Positions 44,205-56,182 of a stretch of 64,000 nt of DNA are shown in pieces. The position numbers and the translations under genes were made by a program. Within the stretch, counting starts at the first letter, position 1. Each line of letters begins with the position of its first letter. Source of the stretch: Rutpela maculata (taxonomy: Eukaryota; Arthropoda; Insecta; Coleoptera; Cerambycidae); NCBI GenBank assembly GCA_936432065.2, contig OW386285.2, forward strand, positions 137,173,235-137,237,234, read 5' to 3'. The notes below the pieces were generated by a model. It had not been told where the DNA came from and did no database searches. It worked only from the letters and a program-made list of their open reading frames with translations.

Positions 44205-44423
44205 CATTTCAGAAACAACACATGTCAGGAGTTTTCTAATTAACGTATTTTCTTCAATTAAAATATTTATAGATTTAATATGCTCCAGTAGCACTCAATT
44301 TTGTACTAATAACGTTTGAAATTAAAATTCTCGGTGATATACTAAGCTATAATATTTTTTCCATTTCCTGGTAAACTTTGTAAAACTGACATGTGCTGTT
44401 TCACAAATGACCAATTCATTTGT
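44205..44423. repeat. Right copy of the GAAACAGCACATGTC repeat, with inner copy
   Basis: AGAAACAACACATGTCAG at about 44212 (forward) and its complement at 44386-44405 face each other ~200 bp apart. The outer one matches the left repeat at 34153-34188 in inverted orientation. This could be the right end of a large element that starts at 34.15 kb, or an independent ~210-bp MITE. Confidence 0.55.
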
Positions 44424-45325
44424 AGGAAAATTTATACTACAAGTTACTTATACCCACTGTTTTAAACTTCTCTTAGAAAAGTTTTTCTTGTACTCTTCAA
44501 CACCTTAGAATGACAGTGAAATCATTATTTTACAAGAATTATTAATGAACACGGCAAGAAACAAATTTAATTATCTTTGTTTATTGTTTTTGTACGTCAG
44601 AGACGTAATAAAATATTATTCAGAAATGGGTTACTTTGAAATGAACTATGTTATTCTAAGAAATACTCCAGTAATATTTACGATTGTTACGTATTTCCTC
44701 CCTTTTTGTTACTTATTATAAGTAGGTACACAAATAAAGAGAACCAAATGAAAACAAATGGATATTACTTATATATTTTTCTTATGAATGGATAATAAAA
44801 GGAAAATATGGATGGGGATAAAAATAAATAACTCAGAAGCAAAAGAAGTTAAATGAGAGTATTCAACTCATACATTACAAACAAACAACAGAAAACGATG
44901 GTAATGAAGATTAATAGATCTTGCAATTCGTTATGTTAGAAAACTGCCCATTTTATTTCTCAGTAAGACAACATCAATTTTTAATATGAGATTTCATATA
45001 TCAAGGATAATGTAATAAACGAAAGATATCTGGTTTATAAATCGTACCTACACCACGAGAATGATTAAATATTACAACAAAACAACTGGATTTATTATTA
45101 GCACTCGGGAGTTGGAGAACACAAAATCGATAGTTACTAATAGATTAAAATCGTTGGTAAAACCAAGTTGTTTTATCCAATAAATATTATGCGTGTAACA
45201 TTAGTTCATTGGTCAAATTATTATTATACTGTTCTCTATACGAGAACCAAGAGCATATTGCATTTGATCGGCCTACTTCTAAAACGGTAGTGCCACCACT
45301 ACTTGTAGAGAAGCATTTTCATATG
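44424..45325. other. Unassigned AT-rich sequence
   Basis: No repeat pair, hairpin or domain recognised. Confidence 0.35.
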
Positions 45326-45971
45326 ACTTCCACATCCAGTGGAAGTATAGGTAGTAACTACAAAAAAATTTTTGAAAATTTTTATTGTTGAAATAGGCTT
45401 AGAATGTCATGAAACGTCGAGATTTTAAGTTTGAGCGAAAAAAAATTCTGTGGTCTGTCTGTATGTAACTTTTTTGTGCGCACGATTACTCTGGAACCGT
45501 TTAAGATATCGACTTGAAATTTGGTACACGTATATACTTCAATGTCATCTTATTCCGTCGAAGGGTTGGGGGGTAAATTAGGGTAAATTGGGGATAAATG
45601 GTAAATCAAGCAAATAAGGGTCCGCAAAATTGTTATTTAGTATACCTACAAGAAAAGCTAAGGTCTCAAAAATTTTTTTGGCATTAGCCACCACCCCCAC
45701 CCCACCCCACCCCACCATTAAAGGGGATGAAAAAAAAATGTGATTTAGTGTGTGTACAAGAGCCAAAAAGCTCAAAATATTTTTTTATCCACCCCCACTA
45801 CCACCCCCCTATCACCACCCCCTCCCCACTACCGATGTGGGATATCGTTTTAAGAGTTTTTGGGGTAGACGATTTCAAATATTATATTAATAAAGTTCCA
45901 CAAACAATTATTTCCACATACAAAATTTTTCCGTTGTGAGAAACTTGGATAAAAAATCTTGATGTGGAAGT
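45326..45971 (+). repeat. ACTTCCAC-family repeat, apparently full-length (646 bp)
   Basis: Starts ACTTCCACATCCAGTGGAAG, itself a small hairpin (CTTCCAC/GTGGAAG), and ends GATGTGGAAGT, so its ends are inverted repeats of ~11 bp. The interior has GTGCGCACGATTACTCTGGA, a C-rich CCACCCCA run (45690-45717) and ACTACCGATGTGGGATATCG. No coding capacity. Best template for this dispersed family. Confidence 0.75.
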
Positions 45972-46429
45972 AGTGATTCCTTGGGCAGCGGTTTCATTTT
46001 GTTAGTGAAATAATTCTGAACAACTTTCAAAATTTCCGTCTGTCTATCGATTTGTCCGTGCGTCATGTACGTCTCTTAATAGCCATCATTAAATGGTCGA
46101 TGCATAATATACTATTACACGATTACAAGGTACCCTACCATCATATAATTTTTTAAAAGATTTAGTGAATAATTGATCTGATATCGTGAAATTCGAAAAA
46201 ATTTCGTTCGATTATCGTTTAGATGTTTTTTTGTTGGAATCTCTCTGCTCGTCTGTTTTTAAACATGGGTAATTGTTTCTTCTAATATGTCTTAGCGACC
46301 AACGAGTTTATAGGAGAGTGCTGCTTAATCCCCTCATTTCTATGAGTGGGGAGGGTAATATTCTGTTCACGAAATAAATAATTTATTTCATCAGCAGCAC
46401 ATTATTACAATTAATTATTTTTTATTTAT
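45972..46429. other. Unassigned sequence before the LINE
   Basis: TCCGTCTGTCTATCGATTTG at about 46038 resembles GTCTGTCTG stretches in the ACTTCCAC family, but the flanks differ. Nothing else identified. Confidence 0.3.
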
Positions 46430-48189
46430 TTGCTTTGGATTATGGAAGGTACTATAAATTCCATTAATAAACGTGGCAATCTCTATCAACAAACACTAAA
46501 AATGCAATACCTAACCTATCGCAATAAAATAAATAGTCTAGTGAAAAAGGCCAAAAATAATTATTACATTAAAAACTTAATATACAAAAATAAAATTACC
46601 AGCAAAATTCTATGGGATGGGGTAAAAGCATTGACAAATAATAGAGACAAAGACATAATGGACATAAAGTATATTCAAAACAATATTAGGCAAATTACAG
46701 ATAAGCTTGAAATAGCGAATGAATTTAACCAGTACTATTCCAGTATCGGCAGCAAAATGACAGAAAAAATTAAATACTATCCTCCGTATGTTCCACAAAA
46801 TGTTGAACAGTCATTTTTTCTCAATTTTATCAACGAATATGAAGTAAAGATTTATATAAGTGAACAGAATTTATTAAAGAAAACCTAGATTACTTTTTAA
46901 CACCATTATTCTACATATATAATAAAGTCTTTGAAACTGGCATTTGTCCTTCAAAATTTTAAGAGGCCATAATAACTCATATACATAAAACTGGAGATAA
47001 AGCGTTGTTTGAAAAATGTAGGGCAATATCACTTATAACTTATTTTAATAAAATATTAGAGAAACTGATAAAGAAAAAAAATGAGCAATTATATACAGAA
47101 ATATAATTTAATATCAGATATGCAGTTTGGGTTCCAAGAAAAAAAATCAACAAATGACGCTATTGGAAAACTTACCACGCTTATGTATAATGCGGTAGAT
47201 CAATCAAAGCCCTCGTTATGTGTATTCTTGGATCTTGCTAAGGCGTTCGATACTGTTTCACATTCGCAACTAATAACTATACTGGAAAGATACTGGAACG
47301 TGTCGTGTTACAAATGTTGAAAAGTTATTTGAAAAATAGGAAACAATATGTCAAAATCAATAATGTCATTAGTAAACATCAAATTGTAGAATATGGGGTA
47401 CCGCAGGGCACTGTACTAGAGCCTATATTATTTACTATTTATTTAAATGATATACTTCCACTAAACTCAACATTATTTCATTCGGTGATCAAACAGCAAT
47501 TTTCTACTCATCTGAATCTTGGGAATTATTAAAAGAAATAGTAGAATCAGACCTACAAAATATTAAAAATAGATTTGACAGTAAAAATCTCACTATTAAT
47601 TACAAAAAAACGTATTACGTACCTTTAACGTCACAAAACAGAAATATGCCATTATATAAAGAAATTCAAATAAAGAACCAAGAAGAAGAAATAGAAATTA
47701 AATCCACAGAAAAAATAAAATATTTAGGTATCGTAATAGATGGAAACTTAAAATGGAATCATCAAGTGCAATCAGTAGTGAATAAATTAAACAACTTAAA
47801 GAAATTTTAAAACTTGTCCACTTAATAGTTCTTTAGTCTTTGAGTCAATAATAAGATATGGCATAGTTGGCTGGGGTGGGGTAGGTGTGTCATATATAAA
47901 TCCTTTGGAAAATATTCAAAAAAGGATAATTAAAATTGATGCATTATATAATGAAAGCAAATTATTTGATGTTAAGCAAATGTTTTGTTATTGCACACTA
48001 ATTCATCAATTTAATAAGAGACATGAAAGCAACGCTATCTCACATTCACACAATAGTAGAAATAAGGAGAAAGGTAATCTACAAATTAAAAAAATTACAA
48101 AAAGTATTGGAAAAAAATGTTTTGGCTACTTCGCGCCAAAATTATATAATATGTTACCTGAATCGATAAGAAAAATAAAAAAAGATTAA
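46430..48189 (+). pseudogene. LINE polyprotein: reverse transcriptase with mutated YADD box
   Basis: Linker part: LVKKAKNNYYIKNLIYKNKI and NEFNQYYSSIGSKM. Reverse transcriptase part: KVFETGICPSKF, then GDKALFEKCRAISLITYFNK, ILEKLIKKKMSNYIQKYNLI, DMQFGFQEKKSTNDAIGKL, CVFLDLAKAFDTVSHSQL (first catalytic Asp intact), and VEYGVPQGTVLEPILFTIYL. The next block reads ISFGDQTAIFYSS where FADDTAI is expected: the first Asp of the pair is kept, the second is Gln. After further shifts, TEKIKYLGIVIDGNLKWNHQ and a C-terminal CFGYFAPKLYNMLPESIRK block end at 48189. Stops or frameshifts occur near 46888, 46960, 47320, 47490 and 47810. No RNase H follows, unlike the LINE near 40 kb. Confidence 0.75.
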
Positions 48190-48309
48190 ATTCGAGGTAA
48201 AGAAGTGGATATATTCTAAAGGTAGGTATATAAGTTAAATATAGATGGTATTAATTATAAATTAATTATTTTGTATTAAATGAAATTACTAGTAGTTAAG
48301 GTAGCTATT

Positions 48310-48728
48310 ACCACGTTTACGCGAAGAGTTAAGCTAACGTTAAAACTGTTAAGAATGGTCTTAATATTGAAATTCTTGCGCATAAACGCGCCTTAATATT
48401 ACTTGGGTTAGTGTTGTCAAGCCTTACTAAATGTGTTAAGTTAACACATTTAACTAAGCAAAACTAAGTTAAGGACTTCGCGTAAAAGCTTTGGGCGGCT
48501 TTAGTGTGCGCTACGGCGCATGTCAGGTCTAAAAAAATATACACAGAATACATCTGATTGGTTGATTGTAAACAATTTAAAATTAAATCAGAAATTCAAC
48601 TAACAACTTTGGTAACGGATTGACATCTGGTGGACAAATCCAAAATTAATCTTAACGCGCATAAACGCTCTTAAAAACTACTACTAACATTGACATTAGA
48701 ACTTTTAACATCTTCGCGTAAACGTGGT
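48310..48728. mobile_element. ~419-bp MITE with ACCACGTTTACGCGAAG ends
   Basis: CCACGTTTACGCGAAGAGTT at 48311 pairs with its complement at 48704-48727 (one small difference). The interior contains GTTAAGTTAAC palindromes and another TTCGCGTAAA box. It interrupts the LINE 3' UTR. No clear target duplication, so no superfamily assigned. Confidence 0.7.
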
Positions 48729-48971
48729 GTATGACACACAACCTATCTAATGATGTTATAAATGAAATGTATTTCATCACATTCAAGGCTATATCAATAG
48801 CCTTAAGTGATTTTTCTTTTATTTATATTCAAAGGATACAGATGTATTAGATAAAATCTTTTATTAACATTACGCTATTTTTAATTTCATTTCAATTTCA
48901 TTTTACTGTATATTCAAATGTAAAACTTTGTTATAAATAAATATTATTATTATATTATTGTTATATCATGA

Positions 48972-49783
48972 TTAGAGAATATTATTTAGTTATTAAGAAA
49001 ACCACTACTTAAACACTTTTTTTATTTATTATGAAATTACCTACTTTCTGTATATAATTGCCCTAATTTGGGCACGCTAATATCCTAGTTAGGTAAATAC
49101 TTTCAAACACTCATTATTGGAGAACCAATCAAAACAACCACTCTTCTAGATAATACTGACGAAGTATTGAATTACATGATAGGATACCTAGCAGTTTAAA
49201 GCAAAAAATATATTGAAAATATTTAAATCATTTATTTAAATTCAGTAATTTACACTTTTTTTTAATCTATTACTTAGCAAAACACTTTAAAACACTCATC
49301 ATAGGAGAACCAATCAAACACTCTTCTAGCTAATACTGACGAAGTATTGAATTACATGATAGGATTCTTTGCATTTCAAGGCAAAAAAATATATTGAAAA
49401 TACTTAAAACATTTATTGGAATTCAGACGTTTACAGCAATTATTGAACCTTACATTCCATTTCAATTCTAGAAAAGTTGTACAAATTTTTTCGAACTGAT
49501 GTGAATGACTAAATTTGAATAAATGGTTTAAGTATTTTCTATATATTTTTTTGCCTTAAAATGCTAGGAATCCTATCATGTAATTCAATACTTCGTCAGT
49601 ATTAGCTAGAAGAGTAGTTGTTTTGGTTGGTTCTCCAATAATGAGTGTTTTATTTTAGAGTATTTACCTAACTAGTATATTAGTGTGCCCAGATTAGGGA
49701 AACCATATACAGAAAGTAGATAATTTCATAATAAATAAAAAAGTAAGTTGTGATTTGTATAATACCTAAATGATATTCTCTAA
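48972..49783. mobile_element. 812-bp foldback element
   Basis: Ends TTAGAGAATATTATTTAG and complement. The left arm (to ~49250) and right arm (from ~49500) match in inverted orientation with landmarks CAATACTTCGTCAGTATTAG and TTGGTTCTCCAATAATGAG. A second partial copy of the left arm lies in direct orientation at ~49270-49430. No coding capacity. Confidence 0.8.
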
Positions 49784-50733
49784 CGGCATATTAATTATTA
49801 CTTTAACTAAATCCTCCTTTTCCAGTACACTTTTCAGACCTTCTTATAAATCGCTTAGTCTGATTATTGCACAGTGTAAAACAATGGTTCAAAATATATA
49901 GAATGTTCGGCATGCATTTTTACTCGACCATGCAATGCAGAGGAAGGTTATTTGTGTGACGTGTTCATGTTTTTATATGTATATGACTTGTTTACGGGTT
50001 ATTCTGTAGAGCCTAAACGGCTAGATCAATTTTGAAAAATACAATGTTGTTAGGTTCGTTTCTCAATCACACGAGTGGGTATATGAAAATATTAATAAAA
50101 AGGCGGTTGTAGAAAATGTATCTTGGATTTTCACTGTAATCGCTTTTTTAATAATAATATGTTAGCTTGTTAAATATTCATAATACGTATTTTTACGTTA
50201 CAATTCATTTGCGATATGTTACATTTCAACTAATTTATTTTTAAAAATTGTTAGCGGAGCTCAAAAATATATTGACTTGCCAAGCATCGAGGCCCTCGGG
50301 TGCGTATTTTCCCAACAAGCATTTATAACATGCTCACTCCTAAACCATCAATGTTGTGCTTGTTTAGTTCCATTATTCCATAGTTTGTTGTATCATTAAT
50401 ATGTGCACATTATCATTGTATGTTAAATTGTTTATTAGTGTTTACTTTTAATGAAATTGAATGAACCGTTTCATCTCCATTATTATTTTAGTTATATTTG
50501 TTTCATCTGTTAATTGAATATTCAGGTCTCTACAGACAACAATAATGAAATCCTGAAATAATACAAGTGTATTATATTCTATAACGGTGAAATTCTTGTA
50601 AAAATATATTTGGGCTAATTAATATAAAACTTGTGGCGTCTCATAAATATATAGTCTTTCAAATTAAGTAAAATCTTTTGTTGATAAATACATACCATGT
50701 TATATACCTACCCCTAAATAATTTGCGTTTATT
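49784..50733. other. Unassigned AT-rich sequence
   Basis: Nothing recognised apart from AT-rich low complexity. Confidence 0.35.
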
Positions 50734-51152
50734 ACTTCCACATCCAATGGAAGTATTGTAACGCAAAAAAAAATTGAAAATTTTTATTGTTCAAATAGGC
50801 TTAAAGTCATGAAATGGGGGTAAATAGATAAACCAGGCAATACCGTAAAATTGGTATTTAGTATATATAAAAGAAGTTAAGGTCTCAAAAAATTTTTTGG
50901 CTTAGCCACCCCCCTTACTTTTAAGAAAATAAAATTGTAGCCTGTATACAAGAACCTAAGACCCCAAAATTTTTATTACTTCATCCACCCCCACTACCGA
51001 TGTGGCATATCGTTTTATAGGTTTTTGGGGTAGACAATTTCAAATATTATGTAATTAAAGTTCCATAAATAATAATTTCCACATAGTGAAGTGCAAATAT
51101 AGTATCAACATTTACGTTGTGAAAGACTTGGATAGAAAATCTAGGTGTGGAA
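50734..51152 (+). repeat. ACTTCCAC-family repeat, internally deleted copy
   Basis: Begins ACTTCCACATCCAATGGAAG and ends near GGTGTGGAA. The segment containing GGAACCGTTTAAG and the GTCTGTCTG stretch is missing compared with the 45.3-kb copy. Confidence 0.7.
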
Positions 51153-51417
51153 TTTTAAGATTTATAAACACCCTACAGCTTGCATTGTAATTCGAATCCT
51201 ATGAACAAACGAACATCAGCGTGCCTGCCTTTCAAGATTATTTTAGCAGATTGCTAAATTGACACCAATGTTTCAAGGATAGATGAGGAGATATCGTCAG
51301 AGACGTGTCATCGCGTGAGTGTCTAGCTTCTACGATTTCAAATTAGAATACCATGTACCCTGTACGGTGTTTAAAAATCTTCTACTATTATCTTGATTCT
51401 ACAATAAGTGGGTTATT

Positions 51418-51499
51418 TCGAGTAGTATGGATGCGCAGTGAGTTTCTTCGTGTACTATGGATGCGCAGTAGGTTTCCCCGAGTATTATGTATGAGCAGT
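51418..51499. repeat. 30-bp tandem array, left part
   Basis: Nearly three units of the form CGAGTA-x-TATGGATGCGCAGT plus a spacer. It stops at GAGCAGT where the CCCAG element begins and continues at 55907. Confidence 0.8.
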
Positions 51500-51866
51500 C
51501 CCAGTAAACATTAATGTAACTTTACCTCTCTGAGAAGTAAGATTAATAGAACATTTTTATATAAAATATTTTACATAATTTTACATAGCATATACGTAAA
51601 ATAATATCATATTTAAGTCAATATATTAATTTAATTGCTTATACACAAGTTTACATATTTGCTACATAATTTTACTTAAAAATGTTTACCTTACTTCATT
51701 TTACGACATCGAAGTCATCATGGAACGCGTCACTGTCACGCTCATGCAGCACGCCAGTGTAAAATGATGTAAAATCTAACGTTTGTGTTTTTTGATCATT
51801 TTTGTGAAAAATTGTGGATGATGTCTTTTAATAACTTTGATGCAGAACTGTGAACCATAAAGCGTT

Positions 51867-52067
51867 GTGACTTTTTTAAATATTATTTTATTTGGACGTT
51901 TTATTAGTGTAGAGGTTAGGTGCAAACATAAACATGCCCTCTTGTTTGCGAATTTGGTGTTCATACCTATATTGGAAGTTCACAATTTTCCAGTAAATGA
52001 CCCAAAAGTAAGTTTGTGTTGTATCTTGTACCGTTTCTATAAAGATATTTATTTAAATGAAACGTAA
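51867..52067 (+). CDS. Possible exon of unknown protein
   Basis: The frame contains VRCKHKHALLFANLVFIPIL and EVHNFPVNDPKVSLCCILYR. A consensus-like donor (AAAG|GTAAGT at the DPK codon, ~52009) and a TTTTTATAG acceptor (~52078) would allow splicing. No family is recognised. Its place inside the CCCAG element makes it a candidate for the element's own gene. Low confidence because it is short. Confidence 0.2.
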   Translation: MTFLNIILFGRFISVEVRCKHKHALLFANLVFIPILEVHNFPVNDPKVSLCCILYRFYKDIYLNET

Positions 52068-53967
52068 TCTTTTTATAGGTTAGAATTATTTCACTGGCAA
52101 TCGTTATTCTCGACAGACAATTATATCATTACATGGATTTTGTTACACAAAAGCTGTATGTTGGTGCTCTTCCCACATTATTAAGTTCAACTGAATCCAG
52201 CGTAAGAAGTTGTAATTCAAGGAAACCCAGATCTTAATAGTGACCAAAAAGCTTTTGCGAAGTACTATGCATAGGTATGGTTATTGTTTACCTTATCTAT
52301 AGCACCTACTTTGTGTTAGTTATTGTATTGTACATATATTTCAAGGTTTTGTATGTGGGCTAATATTTTCCTGCAATTTTTCTTTTGTCCAAAATTGGCT
52401 TCAGCACGTCAAAAGTCTTCAGAAAAATTGGGACAAAAGCATTGCCCCTTTTTAGGGGATAAAAGGGGTGGTAACCAAAAACTGATATATTTTTTTTTTA
52501 TATCAGAATCGGTTTCAACATGTTAAAAAACAGGATCAGATGGTTCTGATCAAATGCGCAGCCCCTTTTTTTTTGCTGTCTTGTGATTAATGATATTGCT
52601 TGTATCGCCATTAAAAAAATTAATTTGATCATTATAAAACTACGAAGAAAACTAGAATTGTCTGAACCTTTATGGTTAATTTTGTTGCAATAAATTAAGA
52701 CAATTAAGATTTGTCATTATTAAAAATATGCTTCTGGTAGAATTAAATCATCTTGGTAAAGGAACACATTTTCTTATATCAAATGGCTCTCGGTGAATAT
52801 AATTTAATATTTATACAAAAAAAGCTTAAGAAACAGTAACAAGTTCAAAAATTGAATCGTTGATTGTTTGTTTACTTTTCAGTGGCGTTAATTAACAATT
52901 TGTTTATATGACTGTTAAAGAAACTACTTTTATCATGGGATTCTCACAAGATTGATGCACTCATCTACAACTTATGTATGAAAAAAGCACTGCTTTACAC
53001 ACTTGTTGCATAAATAAGTAGGTATTTTAAAATTATTTAAAACAATTTTTTGGCAATTATTTAACAAATGCATTTTTTTCACGGTTCACGGCTCCCAATT
53101 GGCGTAGAAAACCCCGTTTTTTAAAATTGTTTCTTTTTTTGTGATCTTTTAAAGCATTCTATTAATTTTTAATTGCTTAATTCTGAGAAAAAATTCTTTA
53201 TAAAAAATTTAAAACGATTTTAGAGTTTAAAAAAATTGTGTTAACACCACTGGAGAGTAGGAGAAAAATCTACATTCTAAAACAAATTGTTCTATGACTT
53301 GATGCACTTAAACAGTCAACTGTTTAATTTTCGACTTTGTTATTGTTTTTTTGGCGTTGTTATAAACATTTCCACTTGAAATTTGGTGTGATGATTTAAT
53401 GGGCTTATTTAGCATATTTATTTATTACATTTTGCAAATAAATCTCTTAATTTTAGAGCGCAATTCAAAAAACCAGGATATTCTAAGATCTCTAGAGGCT
53501 TTAAAATTAATCAAGAATATAGACGCTGCGTGAAGTCATTCACTCCTAGTTGCATTTTCATTCCCCCTTTTTTTCGGCAGTTATATGCTGCATACTCTTA
53601 TGTTGAAATACTCCAATAGTCCCTAAATCACCATCTCTGGCAGATTAGACAAATCTGATTTTAAATAGCTGGGTTTTAATAGTGTAAACTCAACTTTGAA
53701 GCAGACTTTCGGATTGAATGACAGCACTTTGAGCACATCGGTTCATGTTTAAAGCAGTATACTTCTGAAACTTATCGGATCGACCTCAAATTTTCCATTC
53801 CTTTGGAAGCGTGTTTTCGTAAAGTTTTGTTAAAATATATACATTATTATTTAAGCTATCATAAATTGTTTAATAACTTAACAAATTGATCAAAATAGTT
53901 TGCATCTAGTTTTCTTCACAATTTAGTAAAGGGATACAAGCTATATAACCAGATTTACTACACTATA

Positions 53968-54617
53968 CAGGGTGCGCCACTTAAAACTCCCCAGCCTTTA
54001 AATATCCATACAGAGTGATTGATTTTTTTTTTGAATGGTTAAGAAAGGAAACTTAATTTCTTTGAATATTTTTTTACTTCACCCTGTACATGGACTGTGT
54101 TATTGTTTTCTTATAAAGGTTTTAATTAGCTTCAATTTATGTTATTAAAATAAAAATCTTAAAAAATAAAAAATTTGCAATTTCCTACTTACATTTTAAT
54201 ATAAGTTAGTTTCTAATTTTTTTTTTTAATTTTTTGTTACTGTTTTATTACGCTGAATATTGTTTGTGATATGTCTTTTACAGATAAAGCATAAAATTAT
54301 TATTTACATTCCTTTCAAAGTAATTAAAAAAAAAAAAATCAGTTTGGAGAGTTTTTAATTCCTTTCTCTAAAACCAAAAAGAATTTCGAATATGACGTGA
54401 TAATATAAATTGAAGCTAATTAATACCTTTATAAGAAAACATTAACGCAGTTCATGTACAGAGTGACGTAAAAAAATATTCAAGGAAATTAAGATTTCTT
54501 TGTTAACATTTTTAAAAAAAAATTTTTTTTTTTAATGCTTTAAAAATATCTACAATTTGATGTGCCTTAAAAAATAAGAAAATTGCAAGCCTGGGGAGTT
54601 TTAAATGGTATACCCCG
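53968..54617. mobile_element. 650-bp MITE with CAGGGTG ends, TA duplication
   Basis: Left end CAGGGTGCGCCACTTAAAAC, right end complement CGGGGTATACCATTTAAAAC. TA lies on both sides (53966-53967, 54618-54619). Inverted similarity continues ~200 bp inward. Tc1/mariner-type by target site. Confidence 0.75.
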
Positions 54618-54655
54618 TATGTGAAATAGACTAATATTTCAATTATTTTCACAGG

Positions 54656-54744
54656 TTGTGTAACTGATGTTCAAGTAGCAAATGTTAGAGTGACGAAGGC
54701 TGACCAAAGAACGAGTACAATCAGAAACGACCCGAGAAATGCTT
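54656..54744 (+). CDS. Possible terminal exon of unknown protein
   Basis: After a TATTTTCACAG acceptor-like site the frame reads CVTDVQVANVRVTKADQRTS then TIRNDPRNA and a stop (TAA, ~54742). Basic, short, no family recognised. Same strand as the possible exon at 51.9 kb and inside the same element. Confidence 0.15.
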
Positions 54745-55123
54745 AACACTCATTGTAGATACTTAGTTAACTTGAATATAGATTAGTTACAGAAAAGACA
54801 CTAGTATTAATCTCTCCTAAATCAACAGTTAATAAAATAAATTAAATGAAATTTGAGCTTTACTAGGAATGCAAGGCAAGGTAGGTAGGTGGGTATACAT
54901 CATTGGAGAAGAAAAAATATCATATAGCTGCTTTCTAAAGAACATATAGATGACAACGTCGAGGACAACGCCTAATGCCTGGTTTACCTACTGGGATATG
55001 CAGAGATTAAGATGGAATTGAAGCTTTGTTGATATTAATTAACTTAGTTTAAACTGTTATTCAATTCGAGAATATTTCCTAAGCTAATATATGTTGACAA
55101 ATCGGACAACCATATCTTGCATT

Positions 55124-55670
55124 ATATACTTTTTATCTCTTTTTGATGTAGCATGTATTTGTTTTATATACCTACCATAATATTCAAAATAGCACCCTAT
55201 AGTACTTTTTAAATATTGATACTAGAGAACTGGATTCTTGGAGTTAAATATATGAATATAAATTCCTCATGAATTGTCCAGAAAAATTGATATTCTTTAG
55301 GAAATAACTGGAGGAGACATCAACTTTTATTTTTAAGTAGAATACCTCTGAACATTTTTAGAAAGTTAGATAGTTTTATATTTTAAATATAACCATTTTT
55401 TACAAAAAAATTTTCATTCAAAATATAAAACTACTCGGTTCTCTAAATAAGGTATCCGACTTAAAAATAAAACTTGGTGTCAACTTCGGTAATTTTCTAA
55501 AGAAATATATTTTTCTGTATAACTTATAAGGAACTTTATTCATATCTCTAACTTTAAAAATCCAATTGTGTAGTATCAATATTTAAAAAGTGCTGGGATA
55601 TGCTATTTTGAACATACGGTAGGTAGATAAAATATATACATGCTACATCATAAAGAGATAAAAAGTATAT
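55124..55670. mobile_element. 547-bp foldback element
   Basis: ATACTTTTTATCTCTTTTTG at the left and the near-complement at the right. Arms of ~270 bp meet almost without a spacer near 55397. Landmarks include GTAGGTA and TTCAAAATAGCA/TGCTATTTTGAA. No coding capacity. Confidence 0.75.
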
Positions 55671-55906
55671 AAGTTACGTAGCGTGGTATCAAGTGGTTGA
55701 ATTATACATATACGCTACGTCTTTTGTTCCATACCGTGAAGTCACAGTGTTTCCTCTTCACTATGTAAAAATCATATGCACATGTTGCTGACATTTCGCA
55801 GAGTATGCACATATGATTATGCGTCACATTTTACATGGCACGTTACTTCTGCGAAACTTAGTTTACGTAGCATTTACGTATATGCTATATATTTATGTTT
55901 GCTGGG

Positions 55907-56182
55907 GTGGCTTTCCTCGAGTACCATTGATGCGCAGTATATGACGTAGTATGGATGTGCAGTAGGTTTCCTCAAGTCTTTTGGATGCGCGGTGGCTTTT
56001 CTCGAGTACCATGGATGCGCAGTGGCTTATCTCGAGTACTGTAGATGCGCAGTAGGTTACTTCAAGTAGTATGGATGCACAGAGACTTTCCTCTAGTACA
56101 ATGGATGCGAAGTAGATTTCCCCGAGTATTATTGATGCGCAGTGGCTTTTCTCGAGTATTTTAGATGCGCAGTGGTTTTAGA
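55907..56182. repeat. 30-bp tandem array, right part (about nine units)
   Basis: Units of the form CGAGTACTATGGATGCGCAG plus GGCTTTTCT repeat every 30 bp with substitutions. Starts right after the CCCAG element and ends at GTGGTTTTAG. With the left part it gives about twelve units before interruption. Confidence 0.85.

Larger units (their letters stand above)
46430..48963 (+). mobile_element. 5'-truncated CR1/jockey-type LINE with ATT tail
   Basis: Coding sequence begins within the linker between endonuclease and reverse transcriptase and runs to 48189. The 3' UTR contains an inserted MITE (48310-48728) and ends with AATAAATATTATTATTAT (about 48935-48963), the simple-repeat tail usual for this group. 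The 5' part, including the endonuclease, is missing. Confidence 0.65.
51500..55906. mobile_element. 4.4-kb element with CCCAG(C/T)AAACAT ends, splitting a tandem array
   Basis: Left end CCCAGTAAACATTAATGTAA, right end complement CCCAGCAAACATAAATATAT. The array unit on the left stops at GCAGT and resumes on the right at GTGGCTTT, so GT is a 2-bp duplication or overlap. Subterminal sequence on both sides is rich in TTTACGTA/TACGTAAA and ATTTTACA. Inside are a 650-bp MITE, a 547-bp foldback and two possible exons, but no recognised transposase. Superfamily unknown. Confidence 0.6.
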
